Origin: Pirellulales bacterium
Lineage (GTDB): Bacteria; Planctomycetota; Planctomycetia; Pirellulales; Thermoguttaceae
Length of the DNA stretch: 64,000 nucleotides
NCBI GenBank assembly: GCA_016928165.1
Contig: JAFGLH010000262.1
Location: forward strand, 36,199-100,198
Direction of reading: 5' to 3'
Part shown: piece after piece, positions 9,073-18,057 of the stretch
Layout: each line of letters starts with the position of its first letter
Position numbering within the stretch: position 1 is the first letter of the stretch
The notes under the pieces: model-generated
What the model saw: the letters and a program-made list of their open reading frames with translations, nothing else
Told to the model about the DNA's origin: nothing
Database searches by the model: none
Program-made: the position numbers and the translations under genes

Positions 9073-10098
9073 TCATTTCCGTTCAGAAAGCTCTTTCCAC
9101 CGCAGCGATTGAAAGACTTTTTCCTTCCCGTCGATAACGCGGACGATCAACGCTGCCGCGTCAGGCTCATCCTCGATCAATTTCAATCCATCCTCGGGGC
9201 CAAGCACGCAGAGGGCCGACGAATGCGCGTCGGCGGTCGTGCCGTTCTTGCACACCACGGTCACGCTCATCCGCCCGGTCAAAGCCACTCCGGTCCGCGG
9301 ATCGACAATGTGCGAATAGCGAACGCCGTCAATCACGGCGTGTTGACGCAGATCGCCGGAGGTGGAAACCGAGCGGTCGGCCAGCGACAAGTATTGGCGC
9401 GGCGGGGCATTCTCCACGGGCGAAGCGACGCCGATCCGCCACCCGACCCGATCCGGCGGCGGATCGCCCAGGCCGAGGTTGCCCCCGGCGTCGATCATCA
9501 TCCGCTCGACGCCGCGTCGCCGCAAGACCTTCATCGCCTCATCGACGGCGTAGCCTTTGGCGATTCCGCCCAGGTCGAGCCGCATATCCGGCCGCATCAA
9601 TTCGACCGTCCGGCGATCGGGGGCCAGCTTCATTAACCGATATCCGACCTTCGCCCGCGCCCTTTCCAACGCAACGGACGAAGGAAACTCCTTGGTGTGC
9701 CTGGCGTTGCGCCATAGCTTGACCAGCGGTCCGACGGTTGCGTCAAACGCCCCCCGCGAACGCCGGGCGATCTCCTGGCTACAGAGCAACACTCGCCACA
9801 GATCGTCGCTGACATGCACTGGGTGCCCCTCCGAGGAACTATCGCAGAGCCGCCGCAGCTCGCTGTTTGGGTCATAATCGCTGAGAATGGCGTTTAGCTC
9901 GTGAAAACGAGCGAAAACGGCCCGCGCGGCCTCGCTGGCGACGCGCTTGTCGCTTGTGTATAATACGACCCTGACGGGCACGGCCATTTCGACTTGCGTA
10001 AACTCGAACCGCTCGAGCGCCGCGACCGGCGAAACGGCCGTCAGCCCCAGACTGACTAGAGTAGCCGCACTCAACCAACCCTTTGATATACCTCTCAT
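9073..10098 (-). CDS. apbE: FAD:protein FMN transferase
   Basis: A 341-residue ApbE-family protein that attaches FMN through a phosphoester to Thr residues of target proteins such as RnfG/NqrC-type subunits. A signal peptide (residues 3-27, ending VAALE) puts it outside the cytoplasmic membrane. Family hallmarks seen are [10 protein letters not shown] near the mature N-terminus, [14 protein letters not shown] in the middle, DAGGNL, and VDPRTG in the C-terminal half. The ATG at 10098 is preferred to a TTG one codon upstream. It is divergent from the SUMF1-fold gene with 80 bases between starts. No flavoprotein substrate gene is nearby. Confidence 0.92.
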   Translation of the reverse strand: MRGISKGWLSAATLVSLGLTAVSPVAALERFEFTQVEMAVPVRVVLYTSDKRVASEAARAVFARFHELNAILSDYDPNSELRRLCDSSSEGHPVHVSDDLWRVLLCSQEIARRSRGAFDATVGPLVKLWRNARHTKEFPSSVALERARAKVGYRLMKLAPDRRTVELMRPDMRLDLGGIAKGYAVDEAMKVLRRRGVERMMIDAGGNLGLGDPPPDRVGWRIGVASPVENAPPRQYLSLADRSVSTSGDLRQHAVIDGVRYSHIVDPRTGVALTGRMSVTVVCKNGTTADAHSSALCVLGPEDGLKLIEDEPDAAALIVRVIDGKEKVFQSLRWKELSERK

Positions 10099-10178
10099 CA
10101 ATCATCCCGCCGCAAGTTGTTGGTTGCGTTTTCGATCCGCGTCGGGCGCCGCCGATATTACAACGGAGCGAACTGCAT

Positions 10179-11516
10179 ATGTATAGAGTAATCCGTCGTC
10201 GAGGTGTTACGCAACAGCTACTTGATTTTATATGTGTCTTGGTTATCGCCGCTACAGTGGGCTGCCGGCCGAGCGAGAGCAAACCCCGACCGGAACCGGA
10301 AAAGCCGAATGTAGCGCAGCCGCACTCGGCTGCGAAAGATTCAGCCCAGCCGCCCCCGGCCGCAGAAAGCAAATCCGAACCGGCGGTTCCCGAAACGGTC
10401 GCTCCGCAGAAGAAACCCGAGACTCCCGCCGCGCCGCCTGCCGAGATACCCGCCGCGCCGCCGGCAGCGACCGATCAGACGCTCGAAGTGGCCGTAAAGT
10501 TGATGCCCGCGCCGGTCGAAAATCCGGCCTCCGAGGCCGCGGCGGAAAAGGACATGAAGCCCTACGCCGAGCGGATCACGGGCACGGACGTGAGCTTCGA
10601 GATGGTACCGATTGCCGGCGGCGTCTTCAAGCTCGGCAGTCCGCCCGGCGAAGGAGGCCGGAAAGACGACGAAGGGCCGCAAGTCAAAGTAAAAATCGAG
10701 CCGTTTTGGATGGGTAAATGCGAGGTCACCTGGAACGAGTTCGAGTTGTGGGAATCGGGCCTGGACAAACAACGACGCGAGGCCAAAAAGGACTACGCGC
10801 CCAACGTTTGGGACAAGACCGCCGACGCCCTGGCGATTCCCACCCCGCCCTATTCCGACATGACTTTCGGCATGGGCAAGGAGGGTTATCCGGCCATCTG
10901 CATGACGCAATTCGCCGCGAAGTTGTATTGCAAGTGGCTCACCGCCAAGACAGGACGCTACTATCGCCTGCCGACCGAGGCCGAGTGGGAATACGCCTGC
11001 CGGGCGGGAACGGAAACCGCCTACTCCTTCGGCGACGACCCGGAAAAATTGGACGATTACGCCTGGCACGCCGACAACAGCGAGGAGCAATATCATAAAA
11101 CGGGCGAGAAGAAACCCAACCCCTGGGGACTTCACGACATGCACGGCAACGTCTGCGAATGGTGCCTCGACGAGTACGTCGCCGACCGCTACTCGCAGTT
11201 GAAGGGCAATCCGGTCGAAAGCCCCTTGAACGTCGTCGCCAAGTCTTATCCCCAGGTAGTTCGCGGTGGGGCGTGGACCGACGAAGCGGAGCTGCTCCGC
11301 AGCGCCGCGCGTCGCCCGTCGAACCCGCAGTGGAAAGAGCAGGATCCGCAAATCCCGCAGAGCATCTGGTATTTCACCGACGCCGATTTCGTCGGTTTCC
11401 GCGTGGTCCGGCCGTTGCGAGTTCCCACGCCCGAAGAGGCCGCGCGATACGAACTCACCGAGTTCGAGAAGCAAGAGTATCTCGATTACCAAGAGGCCCA
11501 GGCGGGTAAACAGTAG
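10179..11516 (+). CDS. SUMF1/FGE-fold lipoprotein lacking the catalytic cysteine pair
   Basis: A 445-residue protein. The ATG at 10179 follows ACGGAG and opens a signal sequence ending ...ATVGC, a probable lipidation site near residue 25. A Pro/Glu-rich linker runs to about residue 130. Then comes the formylglycine-generating-enzyme fold: [46 protein letters not shown] and [10 protein letters not shown]. In true sulfatase-modifying enzymes the RGG(S/A)W block is followed by two copper-binding cysteines. Here it reads [15 protein letters not shown] with neither. It is therefore unlikely to be a sulfatase activator. The fold is also used for binding and other roles. Confidence 0.85.
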   Translation: MYRVIRRRGVTQQLLDFICVLVIAATVGCRPSESKPRPEPEKPNVAQPHSAAKDSAQPPPAAESKSEPAVPETVAPQKKPETPAAPPAEIPAAPPAATDQTLEVAVKLMPAPVENPASEAAAEKDMKPYAERITGTDVSFEMVPIAGGVFKLGSPPGEGGRKDDEGPQVKVKIEPFWMGKCEVTWNEFELWESGLDKQRREAKKDYAPNVWDKTADALAIPTPPYSDMTFGMGKEGYPAICMTQFAAKLYCKWLTAKTGRYYRLPTEAEWEYACRAGTETAYSFGDDPEKLDDYAWHADNSEEQYHKTGEKKPNPWGLHDMHGNVCEWCLDEYVADRYSQLKGNPVESPLNVVAKSYPQVVRGGAWTDEAELLRSAARRPSNPQWKEQDPQIPQSIWYFTDADFVGFRVVRPLRVPTPEEAARYELTEFEKQEYLDYQEAQAGKQ

Positions 11517-11517
11517 A

Positions 11518-11582
11518 GGGGAAAGGAGAGAGGGAAGAGAGAGGAGGGGAGAGTGAAACGCCCCGCGACTGCGGTCGCGGGG
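11518..11582. repeat. Purine-rich heptamer run followed by a 9-bp hairpin
   Basis: Right after the preceding stop codon, the polypurine tract parses into six 7-base units (GGGGAAA, GGAGAGA, GGGAAGA, GAGAGGA, GGGGAGA, GTGAAAC; 11518-11559). It is followed by a perfect 9-bp stem: CCCCGCGAC at 11561-11569 and GTCGCGGGG at 11574-11582. The hairpin may act as a transcript end, though no T-run follows. Confidence 0.55.
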
Positions 11583-11644
11583 GCGGCGTACCGCTTGCGA
11601 CTTTGCAATAATTCATCTATCACTTTTATTTCGGAGCCACAACC

Positions 11645-12952
11645 ATGAACGATAAGAAACCTTCCCGGCGCGATTTTCTCCGTGGAACCACCGCGGCGGC
11701 TGCCGGAGTCGCATTGGCCGGCGGCTTGAACGTCGCCCGAACGGCCCACGCCTCCGGTAGCGATCAACTGAAGATCGCGCTCGTCGGCTGCGGCGGCCGC
11801 GGGCGCGGCGCGGTGATGAACTGCCTGCAATCGTGCGACAACGTCAAGCTGGTGGCCTTGGCCGACGCCTTCGAGGACAATGCGAAGATCAGCCTCAAAC
11901 TGTTGCGAAAGGAAGAAAAAATCGCAGCGAAGATCGACGTTCCGCAGGACCGGATATTTTTCGGTTTTGACGCCTATCGTCAGGCGCTGGCGACCGATCC
12001 GGACGTGGTATTTCTGGCCACGCCGCCCGGCTTCCGGCCGATCCACTACGCGGCGGCCGTCGCGGCCGGCAAGCACGTCTTCATGGAGAAACCCTGCTGC
12101 GTCGACGCCTCCGGATTCCGCTCGTTTATGGAGACCAACAGGCTCGCCGACGAAAAGGGCCTGAAGGTGGTCGTCGGCCTGCAACGCCGCTACAGCCGAC
12201 CCTTCATCGAAAAGGTAAAGCGAATCCAGGACGGCGCCATCGGCGACCCGATGCTGATGCGGGCCTATTGGAACTGCGGCCCGATTTGGGTCCGCAAACG
12301 CAAACCTAACCAGAATGAAATGGAATACCAAATGAACAACTGGTATCACTTCGTCTGGCTTTGCGGCGACCACATCGTCGAGCAACACGTCCATAACCTC
12401 GACGCCTGCAACTGGGTCAAGGACGCGCACCCGGTCGAGGCCAACGGCATGGGCAGTTGCCACGTCCGCGACAATCGCGGCATCGGACAGATTTACGACA
12501 ACCACTGCGTCGAGTTCACCTACGCGGACGGCACGAAATTGTACAGCCAATGCCGCCAACAGCCGAACACCTGGGAACAGGTTACCCAATTCATCCACGG
12601 CGCCAAGGGCGTGATGGAACTGCACTGCCGCGCCGCGGACGACGAGCGCACCAGCAGCGACGGCCACGGCTCCGACGGCTACGACCTGGAGCAGATCGCA
12701 TTGATCGACGCGATCCGCAACGGCACGAAACGCAACGACGGCTGGTACGGCGCGACCAGCACCTTCACCGGCATTTTGGGCCGCATGGCGACCTACTCCG
12801 GCAAGCTGGTTAAGTGGGACGAGGCCGTGGCGGGCGGGCCGGACGAAATGCCCAAACGCTTCGCCTTCGACGCCGATCCGCCGGCGATGCCCGACGCCGA
12901 CGGCAATTACCCCATGCCCGTGCCGGGCTTATACAAGCCGTATCGGACGTAG
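11645..12952 (+). CDS. Gfo/Idh/MocA family oxidoreductase, Tat-exported
   Basis: A 435-residue oxidoreductase. It has a twin-arginine signal (SRRDFLRG, residues 7-14) and an alanine-rich core. The Rossmann fold binds NAD(P) through ALVGCGGRGRG near residue 45. The EKP motif carries the catalytic Lys149. The C-terminal half is the alpha/beta substrate domain with NWYHFVWLCGDHIVEQHVHN. Members oxidise or epimerise sugars, inositols and glycosides. This substrate is unknown. A GGAG ribosome site nine bases upstream supports the start. It converges on the sugar kinase at 12992, and a palindrome separates the two. Confidence 0.9.
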   Translation: MNDKKPSRRDFLRGTTAAAAGVALAGGLNVARTAHASGSDQLKIALVGCGGRGRGAVMNCLQSCDNVKLVALADAFEDNAKISLKLLRKEEKIAAKIDVPQDRIFFGFDAYRQALATDPDVVFLATPPGFRPIHYAAAVAAGKHVFMEKPCCVDASGFRSFMETNRLADEKGLKVVVGLQRRYSRPFIEKVKRIQDGAIGDPMLMRAYWNCGPIWVRKRKPNQNEMEYQMNNWYHFVWLCGDHIVEQHVHNLDACNWVKDAHPVEANGMGSCHVRDNRGIGQIYDNHCVEFTYADGTKLYSQCRQQPNTWEQVTQFIHGAKGVMELHCRAADDERTSSDGHGSDGYDLEQIALIDAIRNGTKRNDGWYGATSTFTGILGRMATYSGKLVKWDEAVAGGPDEMPKRFAFDADPPAMPDADGNYPMPVPGLYKPYRT

Positions 12953-12983
12953 AACGGATTTCAATCCGTTCCCGGCACGTGCC
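12953..12983. terminator. Palindromes between two convergent genes
   Basis: AACGGATT (12953-12960) and AATCCGTT (12963-12970) form an 8-bp perfect stem with a two-base loop, directly after the oxidoreductase stop. A second palindrome, GGCACGTGCC, follows at 12974-12983. The position between convergent stop codons suits a two-way terminator. No strong T-run is present. Confidence 0.45.
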
Positions 12984-12991
12984 AAGTTGAT

Positions 12992-14491
12992 TTATTTCAT
13001 CCGGCTTTGTTGCGCCAGATGGCCCCGCAAATGCGGGAATAAATCCTTATAGAACGCCATTCGCTCGCGATAGATCGCCTGTCGGGCTGGTTGCGGCGTG
13101 AACTCGCGTCCCCGCGTGGCGAGCAGTGCGGCCCCCTCGGCCGGCGATGCGAACTCGCCCGTGGCCGCGCCGGCGATTATCGCCGCCCCCAACAGTCCGC
13201 ACTCGGTATACTTGGCGCGGACCAGCGGCACGCCGTAGACGTCCGCCTTGATTTGCAGCCAGGCATCGCTCCGCGCCCCGCCGCCAGTGGCAATCAACTC
13301 CGAGGCGTCGATCCCCAGCGGCCCCAATCGGTCGAGGGCCTCGGCAAAGTAATACGCGACGCCCTCCATGATCGCCTTGAGTATTTCGCCGCGGTCGGTC
13401 GATGCGCGGAGGCCGAGAATCACGCCCGACGTATCGCTGATGAAATCGGGCGAACCGGTCGGCGCGAAACAAGGGAGCACGAACAAATTGGTCGGCTCGG
13501 GTGGCATCTCGGCGGCCAGCGCGTCGTAGATGTCCGGCTCGTCTTTCCGCTCGACGGCGAAGGTGTCGCGGAACCAGCGCACCAGCGACCCGGCCTGGTT
13601 GAAGAGAAAGCTGACGAACAGCCCCGGGGCGACATGGTGTTGAACGTTCATTCCCGCGGCCAACATTTCGGCCGTGGCCGGGACCTTTTCGTAGACGGGG
13701 GTAATGCACTCGAAGGTCCCTATTCCGTCGACCGCGCGGCCGGCGGCCGCAATGCCCGCCCCCAAGGCGTTACAGCACTGGTCGTGTCCGCCGACGACCA
13801 CTTTAACGCCCTTCGGCAAGCCGAGTTCTTCGGCAAGGCGATGGTCCACCTCCCCGGCCACCGTCCCGGCGGGCAAACAGCGGGGCAATTTCTCTCGGTC
13901 CAACCCGCAGACCTCCAGCAGTTCCTCGGACCAATCCTCGCGGCGGATGTCGAACAGCAGCGTCCGATTGGCGTGCGAATGGCTGACGAACGGCTCGCAC
14001 CCCAGCGCCATCGCGGTCAGGCCGTCCCAAAGCAGGAACCGGTTGGCGCCGCGGTAAAGTTCCGGGTCGTTGTCGCGGAGCCAGCACAGCTTCGGCATGG
14101 TGTAGCCGGCCGAGAGAATGTTGGGATTAATCCGGTAGACCGCCTCCGACCCCATTTCCTCGCCGAGCCGTTGAGCGTAGCGGATGCCCCGGGAATCGGA
14201 GGAGAGAATGCTGTTTCCGAGGATTCGCCCGTGCCGGTCGACCGGCGTGGCGGCCTCGCCCAGCGCGCTGACCGCCAGGGCGGCGATCGGATCGGCCCGC
14301 GCGGCGGCGGCGACTTGGGCAATCACATCCTTGATTTGACGGACCACCGCGGCGCTGTCCAACTCGGCCCAATCCGGCCGTGGATGCAAGGTGGGGTACT
14401 CGCGATAGGCGTCGGCCAGAACTTTGCCCGAGCCGTCGAAGGCGGCCGCCTTGACGCCCGTCGTCCCCACGTCGATCCCCAGCAGGCTCAT
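12992..14491 (-). CDS. FGGY-family carbohydrate kinase (xylulokinase-like)
   Basis: A 499-residue sugar kinase. The N-terminal ATPase fold opens with LLGIDVGTTGVKAAAFD. The adenosine-binding region shows IATGGGARSDAWLQIKADVY, typical of xylulose/fuculose kinases. Length matches the family (480-520). It phosphorylates a ketose. Its position immediately downstream of a fucose/arabinose-type isomerase, overlapping by 4 bases, suggests it phosphorylates the ketose made by that isomerase. Which of xylulose, fuculose or ribulose is used cannot be read from the sequence. It is probably expressed only from the isomerase promoter. Confidence 0.88.
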   Translation of the reverse strand: MSLLGIDVGTTGVKAAAFDGSGKVLADAYREYPTLHPRPDWAELDSAAVVRQIKDVIAQVAAAARADPIAALAVSALGEAATPVDRHGRILGNSILSSDSRGIRYAQRLGEEMGSEAVYRINPNILSAGYTMPKLCWLRDNDPELYRGANRFLLWDGLTAMALGCEPFVSHSHANRTLLFDIRREDWSEELLEVCGLDREKLPRCLPAGTVAGEVDHRLAEELGLPKGVKVVVGGHDQCCNALGAGIAAAGRAVDGIGTFECITPVYEKVPATAEMLAAGMNVQHHVAPGLFVSFLFNQAGSLVRWFRDTFAVERKDEPDIYDALAAEMPPEPTNLFVLPCFAPTGSPDFISDTSGVILGLRASTDRGEILKAIMEGVAYYFAEALDRLGPLGIDASELIATGGGARSDAWLQIKADVYGVPLVRAKYTECGLLGAAIIAGAATGEFASPAEGAALLATRGREFTPQPARQAIYRERMAFYKDLFPHLRGHLAQQSRMK

Positions 14492-15891
14492 ACGATAGTC
14501 ACCTCGTGGCCAAGGTATCGAGCAAGCGCCTCCCAGACCGGGGCCGCCAGCCGGCCGCCGGCGACGCTCACGTGGTGTCGATGGCCCAGATAGCCGATCG
14601 TTTGCAAGACGGTCTGCAAGTCGGGGATCTCGGCCGCCGCCGCGCAGCCGAAGAAATCATCGGGGATTGGATCGTCGGTGAAACGCCCCTCGCCGAGATA
14701 GAACTCCAGCCGCCCGTCGCGGGTCAGCATGGAGCCGAAGGTCATCTCCATCGGCTTTATCCGGCCGACGTTGCAGCCGAACGAGCAGCCCGGGGGCAGG
14801 GCGTTGTCGAGAATCGAATGGGTGACGATGCGTCCTCGGCCGGTCATCAGGCTCCAGGGTACCGGACCGCAATGGAAGAGGATGCACTTGTCGGGCTGAT
14901 CGGCGTAGTTATTGTTCCAATCGAGGCAGATCGCCGGGCCGTCCGAGGCGGCGGCCAGGGCGTGCATCGCCACGGCGCTGCCTATGTCCACTTCGCAGGC
15001 GGCCGAAATGCCCCGGTCGTTCAACTCGCCCATCAAGACGCACGGCGAGACGTGCAACTGCTCCTGGATCTCGGTCCAGCAGCGCAGCGCGATCGCGTCC
15101 AAGTGCAACTCGTCGATGTATTGATCGAGCACCACGCCGAGCCGGCTCAGCATGGCGAGCGCTTCGGGCGGAACGCCGCTCCAATCGGCCGCGGCGCGGA
15201 GCTTCTCGGCCTTCGCCTTGACCTCCGCCGCGTCTTCGCCTTGTCTCCTCACCCGCTCGAAAACGGCGGAGAGATCAACTGTTTCGGTGGTGATGCCGGC
15301 CTGTTGCAGGGCCAATTCGTCGATCCGCACGGTCTTGAACGGCGTGGTCCGCGCGCCGAAGGCGCCGACGGTCATTCTTTTCAGCGCGGCGGTCGCCCGG
15401 CAGAGCCGATCGAAATAGTCCACCTGCCCGGCGAACTCGGCGGCGGACGGATGGACCGTGTGCGGCGGCAGGGCGGTGAACTTTACCCCGTATTGACCGA
15501 ACACGTCCATCACCGACAGTTTGCCGCAGAACGAATCGCGCCGCAGCTCGGGGGCCATCTTGTCCAGCTCGTCCGGATATGCCTGCACCAGAATCGGCAC
15601 GCCGGCGTCTTGCAGCGCGGCCACCGCGCCGGTCTCGTCGCCGAAGTTTGGCAGGCAGAGGACCACGCCCTGATACTCGCCCTCGTGTCGGCGAAGAAAC
15701 TGGGCGTAAACGCGTCCCTCCTCGGGCGTCTCGACCGCGCCGTGGCGGGTGGCGTCCTCGTCGAGCAATAATACCTTGTGGCCCATTCGTTCCAGCGACT
15801 CGCGCATCTCGCGCCGCGCCGCCGCCTGGAGCGAGGCGGGAAAGAATCCCCGGTTGCCAAAAAACAGGGCAAAAGTCGATTTCCGCGACAC
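14488..15891 (-). CDS. L-fucose/L-arabinose isomerase family protein
   Basis: A 467-residue cytoplasmic protein of the fucose/arabinose isomerase superfamily. The N-terminal domain has the flavodoxin-like strands FALFFGNRGFFP and VVLCLPNFGDE. The C-terminal half has CEVDIGSAVAMHALA and a conserved DWNNNYAD. A GTG start at 15891 is used, with AAGGA upstream. By family it isomerises an aldose to a ketose with a divalent metal. The exact sugar is not assignable. It shares ATGA with the kinase start, so the two form a coupled isomerase-kinase unit feeding a pentose or deoxyhexose into central metabolism. Confidence 0.82.
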   Translation of the reverse strand: MSRKSTFALFFGNRGFFPASLQAAARREMRESLERMGHKVLLLDEDATRHGAVETPEEGRVYAQFLRRHEGEYQGVVLCLPNFGDETGAVAALQDAGVPILVQAYPDELDKMAPELRRDSFCGKLSVMDVFGQYGVKFTALPPHTVHPSAAEFAGQVDYFDRLCRATAALKRMTVGAFGARTTPFKTVRIDELALQQAGITTETVDLSAVFERVRRQGEDAAEVKAKAEKLRAAADWSGVPPEALAMLSRLGVVLDQYIDELHLDAIALRCWTEIQEQLHVSPCVLMGELNDRGISAACEVDIGSAVAMHALAAASDGPAICLDWNNNYADQPDKCILFHCGPVPWSLMTGRGRIVTHSILDNALPPGCSFGCNVGRIKPMEMTFGSMLTRDGRLEFYLGEGRFTDDPIPDDFFGCAAAAEIPDLQTVLQTIGYLGHRHHVSVAGGRLAAPVWEALARYLGHEVTIV

Positions 15892-15918
15892 GGCTGACGG
15901 TCCTTTTCAAAAAAAGCA

Positions 15919-15938
15919 GGGTGCATCGTGGACGCACC
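15919..15938. repeat. GGTGCRTC-type hairpin repeat
   Basis: GGTGCATC and GACGCACC flank a GTG loop; one pair is a G-T pair. It matches the hairpins at 33556-33576 and 63946-63965 and belongs to one dispersed intergenic family. It lies just upstream of the isomerase start on the minus strand. Confidence 0.6.
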
Positions 15939-15943
15939 AAAGA

Positions 15944-16282
15944 TTACTTCGATCCACGCTTGCAGAGCGGGGAGGTCAACAGGCCGACCAGAATCGCTCC
16001 CAAAACACCTACAATTATTCCCACCTTAACAAAAGCCACGAAATTAAACCACCGGTCCATCGGGTAGAAAGCTCCGCAAAGGACCGCAATTCCGCATATT
16101 CCAGCGCTCAGCAGCGGCCCGCAGATCAAAGCCAGCAGCGTCAAGGCGAGGTACCGCCGCCGGCCTGAACGACCGGGTCGGCGGAGAAAGACGACGATCA
16201 GCAAGGCACAAATCAAAATCCCCACGCCTACTCCCGTGAGGAATTGACGCGGCGGCGGATTGGCGAACAGGGAGCAATCCAT
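15944..16282 (-). CDS. Small membrane protein, unknown function
   Basis: A 112-residue protein with three hydrophobic segments (about residues 14-33, 45-70 and 80-105) separated by a basic loop (RRPGRSGRRRY). I recognise no family. It starts three bases after the DUF4340 gene stop, so it is the last gene of the Gld-like ABC operon. It could be an accessory subunit of that system. No catalytic motif is seen. Confidence 0.6.
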   Translation of the reverse strand: MDCSLFANPPPRQFLTGVGVGILICALLIVVFLRRPGRSGRRRYLALTLLALICGPLLSAGICGIAVLCGAFYPMDRWFNFVAFVKVGIIVGVLGAILVGLLTSPLCKRGSK

Positions 16283-16285
16283 TCG

Positions 16286-17986
16286 CTACTTCGCCTTTTC
16301 CCGGTTCTTAAGATCGTCCAGGACCTCGTCCGGAAAGGCGCCTGGGTCGTGGGCGTCCGTGGGGGCGTCCGCCGCCGGCTTGTCCGCCGCCGGTTTCTCT
16401 TTCTTTTTGATCAGTTCGGATCGGGTAAGGTGGATTTTCTTGTACACGTCGTTCGAGATGACATAATACCAACCGGCGAAGCGGGCGTTCAGCTCGGCCA
16501 CGCGATTTTTCCCCTCTTCGACGAGCAGGTCGTATTCGTCCTGCTTCCGCTGGTTGTCCTTTTCGATCCGCTCCCGTTCGATCTTGATTTCGGCGGGGGT
16601 TTTTGCGGGTGGTTCGGCGGGCTTTTCCTCGTCGCTCTTTGCCCCGTCCGGTTTGGCCTCTTCGCCTTCTTTTTTGGAATCCCCCTCCGCCGCGGCCTCT
16701 TTCGGTTGTTCCGGGGCCTCTTTCGCGGCCTGGGGCGACGGCGCCTCGTCGGGCAACGGCTCGAACTGCGGCTTGGGGATAATCTCGGGATTGAACTCGG
16801 TCATCACGAACAGGTAGCGGTTGACCCCTTTGTCGGCGTCCTTGCCCGGTTCGCCTTCGGCTGATTTTTCCGTCTCGACCGGCGCGCTGCCGGTCGCTAT
16901 TTCGCCGAAGCGGAGTACGTATTCAACGCCGTCCTTCATCGTAACGCGGACCTCGCCCTCGTTGGAGAACAACTCGACGCGGTCGTTCAATTTGGCCACG
17001 AAAAATCCCTTTCGGGCCAACGATTCGACGGCCTCGTCCCGGTTGATGAAATCGGCGTCGGCCTTCAAGTCGGCGCTTAGCCCGGCCGGCTTGGGACTGA
17101 CGTCGACGATCTTCAGATCGTCCAAGGCGGCGAGCATCTCGTTCAATTTATCGGTATTCAACTCCTCGTCTTCGGCCGGTTTGACCGGTTCCCACTTGCC
17201 GGCGGCGAACTTCAAGTCCTCAATCAGTTTCCAACGCTCTTTGCCCGCGTCGTCGTAGGAGACGCGAATCTCGCCGCGTTGGATCAGTGCCCCGTTCAAC
17301 TCATCTACTGAATAGTCGCGGAGCCACAAGCGGCGCACGTCCCAACTCTGGATGTCCAACAGGTTTCGCTCGATCCAGTCGTCGAACTTCGTCGACAACG
17401 CCGAAGTGTTCAATTCGACGACGTAGATCGGGTTTTCGCCGACTTTGCGGACGTAGCGCTGCTCCGCAGTCGCCTTGGCGTCTTGATCCGTCCGGGCTTT
17501 CTTGCCGATCACCAGGTCCAGCAGGGTCTTGCCTTCAGCGTCGCGCATGACCACCCGATCGCCGACTCCGGTTGCCCCGACGCGGAGCTTTTTCGGATCG
17601 GGCTCGACGACGCCGAACTCTTGTTGATCGCCGCGTTGGTCTCCGGCCACTTCGAAGATTCTCAGGCCCATCAGCGCGGAAGCCGCGTCGGCCACGCGGT
17701 CCTTGGCGTCGGCCGGGTAGTCGTAGTGCGAGGGGATCACCCAGCGGGTTTTGCCCTTCACTTCCTTCTGGGCGACCTCGAACGAGATCACCTCGGCCGA
17801 CTCCTCATTGTATTTGACGATCTCCACGCCAGTCACGGCCAGAGGGTCGTCGAAATCGGGATAGAGCGGCTTTCCGCGTTGGTCTTCCGGGTCGATCATC
17901 TGCGCCTTCGGCAGAGTGAATATCACCACCAGCGCCACCACGGCGGCCAAGGCCACGAAGGTCAGCGTTTTCGTTGTTTCGTTCAT
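16286..17986 (-). CDS. DUF4340 domain-containing protein
   Basis: A 566-residue protein with one N-terminal membrane segment (residues 8-25, LTFVALAAVVALVVIFTLP) and a long outer part. That part holds repeated beta/alpha blocks of the DUF4340 type, for example LDLVIGKKA and RYVRKVGENPIYVVEL. Residues about 390-480 form a low-complexity, highly charged insert rich in Glu, Lys, Pro and Ala. The C-terminus again contains Lys/Asp/Ala repeats. DUF4340 proteins accompany GldF/GldG-type ABC systems, as here, and are thought to sit with the permease in the membrane. Its exact role is unknown. It is the third gene of the leftward operon that begins at 21725. Confidence 0.85.
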   Translation of the reverse strand: MNETTKTLTFVALAAVVALVVIFTLPKAQMIDPEDQRGKPLYPDFDDPLAVTGVEIVKYNEESAEVISFEVAQKEVKGKTRWVIPSHYDYPADAKDRVADAASALMGLRIFEVAGDQRGDQQEFGVVEPDPKKLRVGATGVGDRVVMRDAEGKTLLDLVIGKKARTDQDAKATAEQRYVRKVGENPIYVVELNTSALSTKFDDWIERNLLDIQSWDVRRLWLRDYSVDELNGALIQRGEIRVSYDDAGKERWKLIEDLKFAAGKWEPVKPAEDEELNTDKLNEMLAALDDLKIVDVSPKPAGLSADLKADADFINRDEAVESLARKGFFVAKLNDRVELFSNEGEVRVTMKDGVEYVLRFGEIATGSAPVETEKSAEGEPGKDADKGVNRYLFVMTEFNPEIIPKPQFEPLPDEAPSPQAAKEAPEQPKEAAAEGDSKKEGEEAKPDGAKSDEEKPAEPPAKTPAEIKIERERIEKDNQRKQDEYDLLVEEGKNRVAELNARFAGWYYVISNDVYKKIHLTRSELIKKKEKPAADKPAADAPTDAHDPGAFPDEVLDDLKNREKAK

Positions 17987-18003
17987 GGGGAAAACGAGTT
18001 GTT

Positions 18004-18051
18004 GGTTTTCGGTTTTCGGTTTTCAGTTTATGGGACGCGACCGGCGGTCGC
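18004..18051. repeat. GGTTTTC heptamer array and adjacent hairpin
   Basis: Three perfect copies of GGTTTTC run from 18004 to 18024. A 6-bp stem (GCGACC at 18037-18042, GGTCGC at 18046-18051) follows. Both lie between the DUF4340 start and the stop of the upstream permease gene on the minus strand. The hairpin could process or attenuate the operon transcript. Confidence 0.65.
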
Positions 18052-18057
18052 GGCTTC

